DNA from: Charina bottae
Lineage: Eukaryota; Chordata; Lepidosauria; Squamata; Charinaidae
DNA: 64,000 bases
Assembly (NCBI GenBank): GCA_023362775.1
Contig: JALMGJ010000005.1
Span: 38,931,463-38,995,462 of the forward strand
Reading direction: 5' to 3'
A program made the translations under genes and the position numbers. How positions within the stretch are numbered: position 1 is the first letter of the stretch; each line of letters begins with the position of its first letter. The notes under the pieces were generated by a model. It did no database searches. It worked only from the letters and a program-made list of their open reading frames with translations, and was not told where the DNA came from. Below, one piece after another: positions 14,301-27,044 of the stretch.

Positions 14301-17300
14301 TTAAGTCTACAGTACAAACTTTTGAAAGGTTTATGAATGGGGGGTTTAGTTTAAAACAATAAATAAACAAACTTTACAATAGTCCCATCATAGTTGCAGA
14401 AGAATACAAAAACTGCTGATTCTTTTGACTACATGTCAGACTGAATAAATTATAAACATCACGTTAGAACAAAGTGCTCCTGTTTATTACAGCTTTGGCT
14501 GTACCAATCGAAGATAATATTTGTAGCTCAGGGTTGAACTGTAGAGTCCTTGGTGCTCTCTGAGCCTTGTTGATTTCTTGCAGATGTTTCATTGCCAGAC
14601 TAGGCAACATCTTCAAAAATGCTAGAGAATTCCTGGAAGCTTGGCACTCAGACAAAGCAGCCATCAACAGACACATAGAGGTAAACAACATTTACATACC
14701 ATTCAAAAGAGACAACAGAAAATCCAGAAGACAACAACACCTCCTTGCCAACAATCAACACCCAGATATGCAAAGATTAACACCAGGATTAGCACCAGAG
14801 GAACAATCAAACAGCACAATATAGCCTAATCAAGGAACTATTAACTCAGTCAATCAACCAAGCAGCAAACAACAGCCCAATCAAGGAACTCCCAAGGAGA
14901 GAACAACACCCCCACCAACACAAGCAGAACAAGCCATGGTATATAAACAGAGAGCAAGTCCCATTCCCTTTTCGCACTGAAGATGTTGCCTAGTCTGGCA
15001 ATGAAACGTCTGCAAGAAAACAACAAGGCTCAGAGAGCACCAAGGACTCCACAGCTTTGGCTGTAGATACCATTTTCAACAGCAGTGATTGCACAAACCA
15101 CATTTTATTTTATGTGCAGAATTCTGTATGACTGAATATGGTTAATGTTTTCTTAGAGAGCTTGCTACAAATCATTAACTTAATTCAGTTTAACAATTTA
15201 AAATGTAAGTCATGCTGGTGCACTTAGCCCTATTTAATGTAGATTGTATCTGCCACAATGTCTTAGCACAGCCTTTCTCAACTTTCTGACCCTGGAGGAA
15301 CCCTTGAAATATTTTTCAAGCCTCAGGGAACCCCTGCACATTCAGGCTCAAATATAGGCCAGAAGTTACAAAGTTATTATATTCATTTCACGTGTAGGCC
15401 TGCATATATGCATTAACAGTGTTCTTAAACTAAAAATAAAGAATGAAACTTACCTCTTTAATGTGAAGTTGCCCAAACGTGAAATAATTTTTTAAATAAA
15501 TTGTGATCTCCCAGGGAACCCCTAGGGACCTCTCGCGGAACCTGAGGGTGCCATGGAACCCTGGTTGAGAAACCCTGTCTTAGCAGAACAATTATCATCT
15601 GGGGCTGGGGCAACTGCGCTGGTACCTCTGCCTGCTTTACTTTGCCAATGTAACATTGCTGCAATTCTATCACAAGTTTGTACTATCGTGTTTATGATCT
15701 TCCCACATATCAGATCCTAGTCAACTTCTAATGTGCAACTAATCAGTAATACTGATGTTTTCTGGTATGTTTAGAACATATGCACATACAGCTAAATGTT
15801 TAGCTGTAACAGTGTAGATTCATCCCATTTGTCTTTTAGTAGTTCAATTCTAAACTGAAGTTTGCTGGGACCACAAATACTTAATATCTACTAAAGGAAG
15901 GGCACAAGGACTGCCTTTAATTTTTTTAAAATTTATTTTTGGTAATCTAAACTTTATTAGCCAATACAACACAGAAATATAAAAACATAAAGATAGGTTC
16001 AGAGGATTCACAAACAAATAAAACATGTAACTTTCCAATAATTATTTTCATTATGGAAAATAATATAAATGCTAAGAATAGGCTAGAAATCTGAAAATTG
16101 CTGCACAGTATTTCTATTCTGTTTTTAAAAAAATGAGTTTTGCATTTGTCCTTTTTTACTTTTACTTTCTTTATATTCAAATTTATACTTAAAAACTTAT
16201 ACTTAAAAACTGTTATATTTCTTACATAACTGGAAATATATTCAAAAGGAGAATAAAGAAATTTCGTTTTATTGTTAAGCAAAGTTCTGACTATCCACCA
16301 ACTGATTGTTGGTAAGTATTACACAATTCAATATAATTGTATTTATATAGCCTCTTGCTACTTCCTGGCATTTTGTCTAAAACAATTACCGTTTTGAGAA
16401 TGGCTGCCAATACATTCATTCTCCAGACTTTTTGGAGACATACCTCCCTTTCCGTAACCTATCTCCAGTCCAGTGCTTTCTAAAGTGCCGCCGTTGGCGA
16501 CACACCAACGGCGGTGGCGGCAGCAGCCTCCGCTAAAACGCAGAAGCGCTGATGGCGCGCTGCCGCCGCCGTGCACACCCCCGCTGCCGCTTCCGGGTTG
16601 TGTGGCGACACACCAGACTGTGTGTTGCGACACACTAAAGTGTAGTGACACACAGTTTGGAAAGCTGTGCTCTAGTCTATATAATGCATTCAACTTCACA
16701 TTTACTTTCCATGCCTATCTCATCAACTACTTAACATTTTAACATTAAAAAATACAGACACAGTTCACATGCTAATATTTTTTGTGTGAAAAGGAGCTGA
16801 GTGTATTTTGAAAAATATGTGTTCTGTACATACATGCAAACTGCATCTGAAAACCATACACTTTTATTAATTCTGCCTTACCTATAACTTCCTCTACAGA
16901 GTGCGAAGTGGCCTGCACTCCCAAAGTCCTAATACAAATTCAAGGTGCCCTTTATCATCTCAAGAATTATTTCGTATTTGTGCCCTCTATCTATTCTTAC
17001 CTGCCAGCATTCTTCACAAAACCCAAATCAGCAAGGACTACATCACAGAGTTCACAACGAAAGCATTCGGGGTGCCAATTATTGTTCATTGCTTTGATGA
17101 CTCGGCCAATGATGAACTCACCTTGAGACAGAAATAGCACACTTCATAATACAGTTCAGAAGACTCCCTGCTCCTGAGAATTTCATAGTAATAGTTGTGT
17201 GGCAAAATCATTTATAAGTATTTTGTTGTCTGCTTTATTACAGTAATGAGAAACTGAAGAGGAGTAAGACTAACTAAGCCAAGTTTGTTAGGTGCAGAAC

Positions 17301-20300
17301 TAATATCTATTCCACTGAACCACAAAGATTCCCCTATAAGGTTTTGAATTTCAGGGTTTTTTTAAAAAAAGAAAAGCTTAATGTTTCCATGTAATATTTT
17401 TGTTCTTACCTATGACCCCTGAAGTCATAAATAAATAATAATACTTTCATCTTACTTTGCTCTCTACTGCCTCCCCTCAATGTTAGTTATAGTACACTCA
17501 GAATCTCACAACTGGATAGTTTACAAATATTGTTAATAAACAAACAAAAATAGATTTAAATAATTTGGAAATCTTACCACATTCCCCACAGCATGGTGCA
17601 AATAGCATCTGGAAGTCATGCTCACAATATTTTCTCCCTTCAAACTGTAAGAGAGATGCAGAAGAACGTATCTTTATCAAATATTCACCACAGAAACAAC
17701 TGTAGACAGTGCAGGTGCAAAGCAATTGAATTCTTGTTAATATCTGGGGGATCTTGCACCACTGCTCTTTACTTTCTGGAAGCTCATTTCAAAACATTCT
17801 TCCACCTTCAAGTCTTCAAGAGCATTTTGATACATGCTATTATAACTGTAACTTCAACTGGATTTTTAGTAATAGTGATCTCACCTCTGATGATCTCACT
17901 TGGCTAGTTACAGTCTCTGATTTTAAATATAATGCTTTTTTTACTGGCAGGAAAGAGATTTTTTAATGCACAAGAGATAATACAACATGATCTTCTGATG
18001 ATGTCTTGCCCTGCATTTTTATCAAATCAATAACATTTTTAAAAAATCAAAGGAAGGGAGATATAACTGGATCTATATTTTTCTTTGAACTCTGGTTTTG
18101 TTTGGAGACCACACTTATCAATAATTTAGTACTAGATTAAGAAAAAGCCTCTGTCTCGTTTTCTCTTCCTTCTGTTTCATTATCATAGCTCCTAATTTTA
18201 ACTGACTACAGTGTAGCATTATGCTTAAAGCTGGATAAACTATGTTTACTCTTAACTATGGTTAACTGAAACATGTAGGCTTTCATGCCTGGTTTATGAC
18301 ATTGGCTTACAGTCATCCCAGAAAAAAATTAATCATTATTTAATGTTTGGATTTGTAATGTTTAATTAATGTTCACAGAAACAAAAGCTTCCAATATCCC
18401 CTTTGTAGTTGTGCTAGAGCAGGGGTGGGGAACCTTTTTTCTGCCAAGGGCCATTTGGATATTTATAACCGGGGACTGGGGGGGTGGGGGGCAGGGTTTC
18501 TGGGATTTCCGTGGACCGGGGGCCCTAGTTTGCAGGTGGGAGCCAATCACAAGCACTGGGGGGTGGGGTTTGCAGGCAGGAGCCAATCGCGTGGAAGGGG
18601 CAGGGTTTGCGGGAAGGAGCCTCGAGGGCCTTATACGGCCCCTGGGCCTGGCGTTGCCCACCCCTGTGCTAGAGGATGTGAGTGGAACACAGGATTTCAA
18701 GATCGTACGCATAGCTCTAAACTGTAATTTAGCATAATCTTAAATCATGCTGACTAGAAATTTTTGAATTCTAACCCCAATATTTCTCCAAGATTCTAAG
18801 CTGAAGAAAACTAGTTTAGCACTGTACCTGAACCAGTCATTGTTGAACTCTTCTAGTCACTTTTCTTAGAAAGTGAGACCTTGTGGAAAGTTGGATGATA
18901 TTAAAAATTACATATGGAAGAAAAGGGAAGTGGAACACTAAGATTAGAACTGAGGCAATCATATACTCCATAGAAAACAGTTCAGTCAAGCTTCTCAGTC
19001 AGTGAAAGAAAAAAACTAAGCAACTTTCCAAACCATTAGAAGTATAATAATCTCACATCATAGAAGAGGCCATCTGGAAACTGACGAAAGCATTGAGCAC
19101 AGACAAAGCAGTTTTCATGATACAGTTCTCCATTGCTGTTTACAATTCGCTCAGTGGGATCAAAACGGGCTCGACAGCGTTCACACACAGCATTTGCAAG
19201 GGCATCTGACATATTACTGAGAAACAAAAGAGAAAAATGAAAAAATAAACAAAAGTCCATTTTTATACATTTATTTAGATTCAGACACAGTGGAGGTACC
19301 AACTATAAAAATTATCAGAAGATAAATATTTAATTATTCTATTTATGGACAACACCAGGTTAGTGGTTATGGACTTCAATTATGAGTTTATCTGACTCTA
19401 AAGATGCAATCCTATGCATATTTAACGGGGAGTAAATTCATAATTGGACTTCCCAATAAACATGTAGACTCCTGTACTGTAGAGCAATCCAGCTTAGCTG
19501 GATCTGAAGAAGTAGTCTTCTAGCTAGAAATGCTGACATATGGTCAGTATTGATAACCCCACATTTAAGCAAATTTCCTGGTCATCCTGATCAATTTTAT
19601 TTATAATGTTTACTTTCATTATAATTGAAATGTAGTTATTATATAGTTATTCATGACTGTGTTACAGTCATGTAACAGTCATTATATAGTTATTCATGAC
19701 CGTGTTACTCTAAATGTAGCTGAATTCTGCTACGTAATATGCAAAATATACAGCCAACTGGTTGCCATGTCCAGTTAATTTTATGATTTGTCCTTTTCAT
19801 ATATTTGTAACCTTTTATACGATTGAGTGTTAATATGTACTGGTCTTTGACTGCTATAAAGATACTTGACTTGACAACTGACATACAAACTATAGCCATT
19901 ACCTGTTTATTGGCTCCATAGTCCTGGAAGTATTATTATTAATAATTAGATTTGAATCCTTCCTATCCACCCAATTAAAAATTATGCTTAAGAAACTAAA
20001 TAAAAAGAAAAAAATATCTGATAAAACTATTGAATATAACATTCAAAACAAAACATAGTAACTGCAAACCTAATCTTTAAACAACAATTGACTAACACCA
20101 TTATTAATCAATCTCCAAAACTAAGGTGAAAAAAGGTGTTTCTTACCCACTTTCTGAAAACAAAGAGACCAGTTGTGATTCCAGAAGAGTGCGTTCAAAA
20201 ATTGGGGAGGCCCAATCAGCTCTTTGCTGCAAGCTGAACAAAGAAGCCTCTGCAAATGGGTCCCTTTAAAGGGTTCTCCTGCAGGGTTGTAACAGGACAA

Positions 20301-23300
20301 GTGGCTCTCTCTCTGATAACCTGGCTCAAACAGTCTATGCCTTCAAAGCTTAAAAATCCTGAAATGAGCCCAGAAAACCTTTAGCAACCAGTGCAGATCT
20401 CTTGATACAAGCATGCTGTGATTATGATACTATGCACAGCTTTGTAGCCCCATGCTGGCTGGGGAATTCTGGGAATTGAAGTCCACGCATCTTAAAGTTG
20501 CCAAGGTTGAGAAACACTGTGCTAGATACTCTTAAAGGTTCTTCTTACACATAACGCATTGTAATTATGTAATCATGTTGTTACCGAAGCACAGATAACC
20601 ACTGCAAGGACCAAAGGATTCAGGAAAGGATGCTGTTGGTACCCAAAACATAACCGTGACAACACACTTCTTGCCACTTCTCCCACCTGAACATCCAGGA
20701 ACAGTGCCTGATCAAGGAACACTTCCAACACATGGACTTGGTCTTTTGTGGGATGTCAGTCCTTTTCAAAACAACTGAACCCCCCTTTTGAAGTCTGATT
20801 TTCTGCTGACAAATAATACCTCATAAATTGAATGTATTTGATCTGCTTTCCTTTAAAATATTTTATCTGTTAAGCAGCTGCTAAGCACAACCTGATTCTA
20901 TATTGTGGTATGATTTGGCTGGTAAGACATTTTCACACATTTTTGATGCCTGGCTGAAAACATATCCTACATTTCATGTTCTGTTAGAATTACCTCACAG
21001 GGATGATGTTGTAGGAATAAATAAGAGGAAGGAGCAATATATATGCCACTTTTTGCTCCTGAGTGAAAGGTAGGGTATAAACTAATAAATAAATATCACT
21101 AGAATATCTTCCTCTCCATATTCAGTAAACACTAAATGTAACCATTCTCTTTCCTATACAGCAGAGCTTTCCAAACTGTGTTGGGACACGTTAGTGTGTC
21201 AGCTGCAGTGTCTGGGTGTGTCACGGCTGCTGCTGCCTCCGAGCCCTGCCAGGATTCCACGCAGGTCCTAGTGCCTGCCTTGTGCCTTGCTGCCTCCAAA
21301 TTTGCTGTGATTCCGTGCAGGTCCTAGTGCCTGCCTTGTGCCCTGCTGTAAGAGTGTGTTGCGAAATGATGCTCTGCTGTAAGAGTGTGTCGCGAAATGA
21401 TGCATGTCTAAAAAGTGTGTCACCAACATGAAAAGTTTGGAAAGCTCTGCTATACAGAATAGATTAGGCGCTTTACAACTGATATGCTGGTTTATGTACT
21501 CAGCTCTACATGCCATTTTCTCTATATAATTACTTGTTCTTTTGTTTGTAAAAAGCAACAAAGTATTAATTTTGCTGCAATAGATTAACACAGCTACCTC
21601 TCCCATTACTGGTCTTTTTTGTGTATGTATCTAAAATAATCTTTTTAATTTTTTGAGCTTTTATGCTTGTCTCAGCTTTCCTGTTGTTTGTGAAGGTGAC
21701 TGCTTGTTAACTTTTCTCCATGATTTGTGAATTGTGAGCTCATGAGCTTAATGGACCAGAGATCCCTTGGAATAAAGTATATTGGAAGTATTATCAATAT
21801 ATCCTATTGATGCTTTCAACTTTTATGCTAACTGTTCAAAGCAAGGACTGCCAAAATACCAGAAAAGCATTAATAAGTAAAGATGAGAGATTTTCATGAC
21901 ACAAATATCATTTCCAGATGAGTGCTATGTGAAAAACTAAGTGCTAATGGACCACAAGAAACAGCAGTGAAAACTTCCATGAAGGAAAACATGATCTGCA
22001 TCTTGGCAGAGCCATAATTATGCCTTTTGTTACTTCTGACCTTACAAGCATTTCTGGATTTTCACATTGCAGCGCTCATCCAACCCACACAGCCACCTAC
22101 TTGCAAAAGGCTAAAAATGTCAAATAGTAAAGGATTTCTTATATTAGAACAGCAGCAAGCTTTCATAACTTACACTAGGAGTTAAAGATAGGAGTTAAAC
22201 ATCTTCCAACAAAATGGATACCCACACAACTTTATCAAAAAGCATCTTATCACACAAACTGCTACAGCACAACCAACACAACCCATGAAAAGGATAACAC
22301 TACGATACATCAAAAACGTGTCAGAAACAACCAACAGACTGCTGTAACCACACGGCATCACTGTAGCACACAAACCAACTAAAGCCCTCCAAAACATCTT
22401 AAGCAAACCAAAAGACCCAGTAGCCCAAGAAGAAAAAACAGGGGTCATCTGCAACATACAATGCAAGGAAACACTGGCAGAAGACTAGCAGAGTGCATCC
22501 ACAAGCACCAACTAGCTGTCAGAAGACATGACAAAAACTCCTTAATCTCACCACACACGGACTCACCACAGTTTCAACTGGGAAACTATTAGCATCTTAG
22601 ACTAAGCCAAATCCAAAAATGCTGGGGAATTCCTGGAAGCTTGGCATTCAGACAAATCAGCCATCAGTAGACACATGGAGGTAAACCGCATTTACACACC
22701 ATTCAAAACAGACAGTAAAAAACCTAGGAACAAAAAGACTAGGACCCCTTCAGCAGCCAACATTCAGATAAGCAGGGATCAGCACCAGACAAACAATCAG
22801 GCAGAAAACAATACTCTACTTAAGGAACCACCAAGGAAGAAACTACATCTCCACCAAAACTGTCAGGGCAAGTTATGGGATATAAACAGGCAGCAAACCC
22901 TACACTGATGTTACCTAATGGGGTAATGAAATGTCTGCAAGCAAACAACCAAACTCAGAGAGCACCAAGAACTCCACAATTCAATCCTAAGATACAGATA
23001 TTCTCTTCTATTGAAGTTAAAGATAACTTCCCTAACTTTATAAGAATGAAAAAGTCAGTTAATTAACAGAGATTGCTGTGTTCTATTTCCAAAGTATCTT
23101 GGAATATGGATAGGTACATAATAAAAAAACTAATGAAATCTAACCAGAGAAATTGAGTACCACAATGCCCTTAAGGTCTTAAGTAACTATATAAAATATT
23201 AAAATAGAATTAATATTCCAAACACCCATTAAAAAAATTATAAGCAGTCCTTGCAAATGCTATGATCTATAACCATTGGAAAAAAATATCAGAAAATGCA

Positions 23301-26300
23301 TACTTTGTAGATACATTAAGGCCTGAGTCCTTTTATTCTTGTCTCAGCCTTTGCAGCAACTACTGAGGCTGTCCAATTTCTACTCCTTGAATTTAAAAAG
23401 CATAAACCCATCATTTCTGCCCTATAAACTTGACTGCCTAATAGTATATTCCAGGCTAAAAGTAATATATGCCAGAAACTAGTTTTCTCCAGCCAGCCTG
23501 ATCTGGAATATATACTTTAAGGTATACAAAGGCAGGAAAATTGAGAGCTCTGAAAATTGCCATATGGGCTGTTTTATATCACTTCACAGAAGATCACCCC
23601 TATTAGTATTTCCAAACCGAAGGACTGTACAACACAAGTTGATTGATGTCTACACCAGTGGTGGAAGTATGCAGAGCAACCAGACCAACTGTTTAGAGCA
23701 GGGCTTTCCAAAGTTTTCCCGCGTGACACACCAACCGCTGTTGGTGTGTCGCCGTGGGAAAACCCGGAAGTGCCGCTATTGCGGCAGTGCGCAAAAACCC
23801 GGAAGCGCTGCTGCCGCTTTCAGGTTTTTGCGTGCCGCCGTTGGTGTGTCACCGCGGGAAAACCGGGAAGCGCTGATGATGATCAGCGCTTCCAGGTTGT
23901 GTGGCGACACACCAGACTATGTGTGGTGACACACTTTTGTGTCGCGACACACAGTTTGGAAAGCTCTGGTTTAGAGGGATGCTGTGGAGACAAACTCAGC
24001 ACAGGAGGAAAAGGAATTGGGTGCTAGACAGATCCCGAGGTTTGCTTTCTTCCCTATCTTTTAAGCTGGAGGAAGTGCTGATTAGCTCATTCAGACTTTT
24101 CAGCAGCTGTAGCAAGGGCAATCACAGACCACTTCAAAGATGATTCTAGGGGTCTGGGGAATGTTCAAGAGAATGAAGATGACTATATAGCAGTACATTT
24201 ACCTTGAATGTAAGTAGCTCAGGAGGATCTAATTGTGGCCCTTTTGGGATTGGGATAATCTCACAATAGTGACTCATCAACTCACAGCTTGGCTTTGTGC
24301 TTTACATGAGGCTGCCTTGAAGATGACACACAAGCTGCAACTGGTTCAGAATTCTGCGACCTGACTGCTGATGGGAAGTAGGTTTATTTATGCAATACAT
24401 ATGGTGGGGTTGTTACACATACCGAGAGGTTAATGACCAGAAACCAAGAAACCAATGCTCCTGTACATTTTAGGTAGAAGACAGATGCCTAGCAAGCATG
24501 GTTTTTTTCATCCTTGTATAATGAGATAGATCAGCCAACAACGTATTTCCATAAAGTTATACTGAGACACAAAATCCTGTTATCTGAGCTCCCTTTAGGT
24601 TATTCTAGTGCAATACCTATTATAGACTATAGTTCCAACCCATCAAATCCCTCTGTACCAAAGTAGAAGGGGCTATGTAAATTGTTGTGTGTAATTTTAT
24701 TTCTATAGTGTTTTTGATAAACACTTCAGAATGGTTTATATTAAAATTTAAACCAAAGTATTTTAAAGGAAAATACTGTAAACAGATAAAAATAAAGATA
24801 AAAATCAAATTAAAATGTAAAACTATTAAATATCATTAAAAGAGACTGAAAAGAGGGATTCATAGCTTCCTTGAAAGCTTCTTAAGGGAGTAGACCCTTG
24901 ATACCTACATGGGCTACTTTCTACAATTTAGAAGTAATGATTAAGAAGACCATTACTAGATAAGCTGGAGGCACCCAAAACAGATGTCTCTGTTTATCTT
25001 AACATTGGGGATCATATAGAGAAAGGAATTATCTCAAACAACTCAAACATAAGGTACAGTATTTTGGGTTTTAAACTGATAGCTAATACTTTATAGTTTG
25101 TCTGGAAGACAATCCCATTTCCTGAGAAAAAAATTATATGAATAAATAGATTTGGGTATCATTTATTTATCATAGCATATTGATAATAACCATCATCCAA
25201 ACTCCTGATGACCTCACCTGGTGTTTTCACGTATGTGTTAAAAAAGCATTAAAACTTACTAAAGTTTTAAACAGCATATTAAATAACTTTTACGCAGTAA
25301 ACTGCTGTTTGGCCAATGATTGTAAATGCCTCACTATACATAAAATTCTCCATTAAGGAGAAAGGAAACATTATTTGTCTGAACTATGCATATACATACA
25401 TACATATCCCCTAAACAATTTCTAAAGATCAACAAACTTTTATAAGGCAGCTTTTATTATATTTCAAAGACAGAAAATATGCCCTATTAAATTTCACCCT
25501 GCTTCAAAGGATTAAAATCCTGTTTCTTTTGCAATATACATGCTGAACACAAAGAAAAAGTAAACAATAACTTTAAATAAAAAGTATTGATAATACTGTA
25601 AACTTATTTTAGATGGAAAAAAGTATCATTTGATTTTGATGCCAAGTAAGGTTCAATCAAATATTACAAGATGCAGAGATACTCTTTAAGTTTATTTATA
25701 CAGGGCCCGTTACCACACCATCCTATTACCTATTTTAACTTCAAGTGATGAAGGTTTCTATAGCTGGTTTCCTGTTTTTGTACAAAATTGATACTATCAG
25801 AGCCAAAGACACGCTTCCCTCAAGCAAAATTCCAGATTTGGTTTTCCTTACTTCCTGCTTCAAAGTAAGTCAGAGCAAACGTTCTAAATATATCAGTGAC
25901 TATCAATCTGAGGAGGTATCCCAATAACCTACCCTAATGTCCCAGCTGCCCTCTCTTTCTCATCATTCAATAGTGACACCGTGCCACTCAGGCGCTCTTG
26001 TCGGCGTTGGTAGAGTTTGGAAGATGCTAGACCCCGAAGCCTCACACCAGCCATGGTTCTTACCACTGGGAAGAAAACTGCACGAGGATAACAGAGCAGC
26101 AACTCTGAAGTAGAAACTCACAAGGTTCAGGAAATGGGTTTCTTCCAGAAAAACTGTCTTCTTATATTTGCTAATTAAAAGAAGTAAAGTCCATTCTTCT
26201 TATACACCATTTTCTGCTCAGGAACTGTATAGATTTCTTGCCTGCTTTACTTCTTTCTTCAATCCATCCCATTAATAACAATGTTGTGAATTCAGAATTA

Positions 26301-26997
26301 TTGTACTTGTTCAGAGCCATTTAACACTGAATTTCAAAATCTTATTCACCTTAATTCCCTCACTAAAAATCACAGAAATCATAAAACTGAGCCATCTCAG
26401 AAGAAAAGCTATGAGATTTTTAATAGTAGTTATTTCATCAGTAAATAACAATGATAATAATAGAAATATATCCTTTAGTATCAGCCTTCCTTAACTAGTT
26501 TTCTATTATTCATGCCCTATCTAAAGTTCTTTATGTCACTTGAACAAAAAGTGCTGGAAAAGAGCAGAGTGGCTTTGAAACTCACTCCAAAAATCACATA
26601 CCAGTAAAATATCAAGAAGCTCAGTAAAGAAACATATTTTACATTCCTACCCCCCCCCACCCCCTGTACATAAACTCTGGACACAGAAAAGTTACTGACT
26701 CAAGCTGTTGTTTACTCCACACCCACTTTGGAAAAAGGATCATATTGCACAAATCAGAGTCATAATTCTGAAGTTTAAATTGTTTTGGTGATCCAGTCCT
26801 CCTTGTCATTCTCTCCTTTATCTATTGCTCTGTTATCTTTTGTTATCATATTTTAAGTGAGGTTGCTTATTATTATTCCTTATTCTGTCTATATAAAAAA
26901 TAAAAAAAAACCACTTTAACAGAAACAAACCGGAGTAAGGTAAAGTATCAAACTCTAACAATATGCAAGCACCTAAAAAGTTATTTTTAACAACTAA

Positions 26998-27044
<47 letters not shown>

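Larger units (their letters stand above)
14504..15050 (+). mobile_element. Penelope-like element (PLE) fragment with inverted 5' copy of its 3' end and 15-bp TSD
   Basis: Direct repeat ACAGCTTTGGCTGTA at 14489-14503 and 15051-15065. The plus-oriented body encodes the end of the PLE GIY-YIG region ([20 protein letters not shown], about 14617-14676), then non-coding sequence, then a hammerhead-like motif. The left 110 bp is the 3' end of the same element inverted, giving terminal inverted repeats of about 75 bp. Lies in the LIMS2 intron just after GPR17. Confidence 0.85.
19217..25932. other. LIMS2 intron
   Basis: 6.7-kb intron. Holds two family A hAT MITEs (21162-21449, 23699-23968), half of a fold-back MITE (20459-20519) and a PLE fragment (22191-23014). 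It also holds a 43-bp tandem duplication at about 19638-19708. No further gene recognised. Confidence 0.5.
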
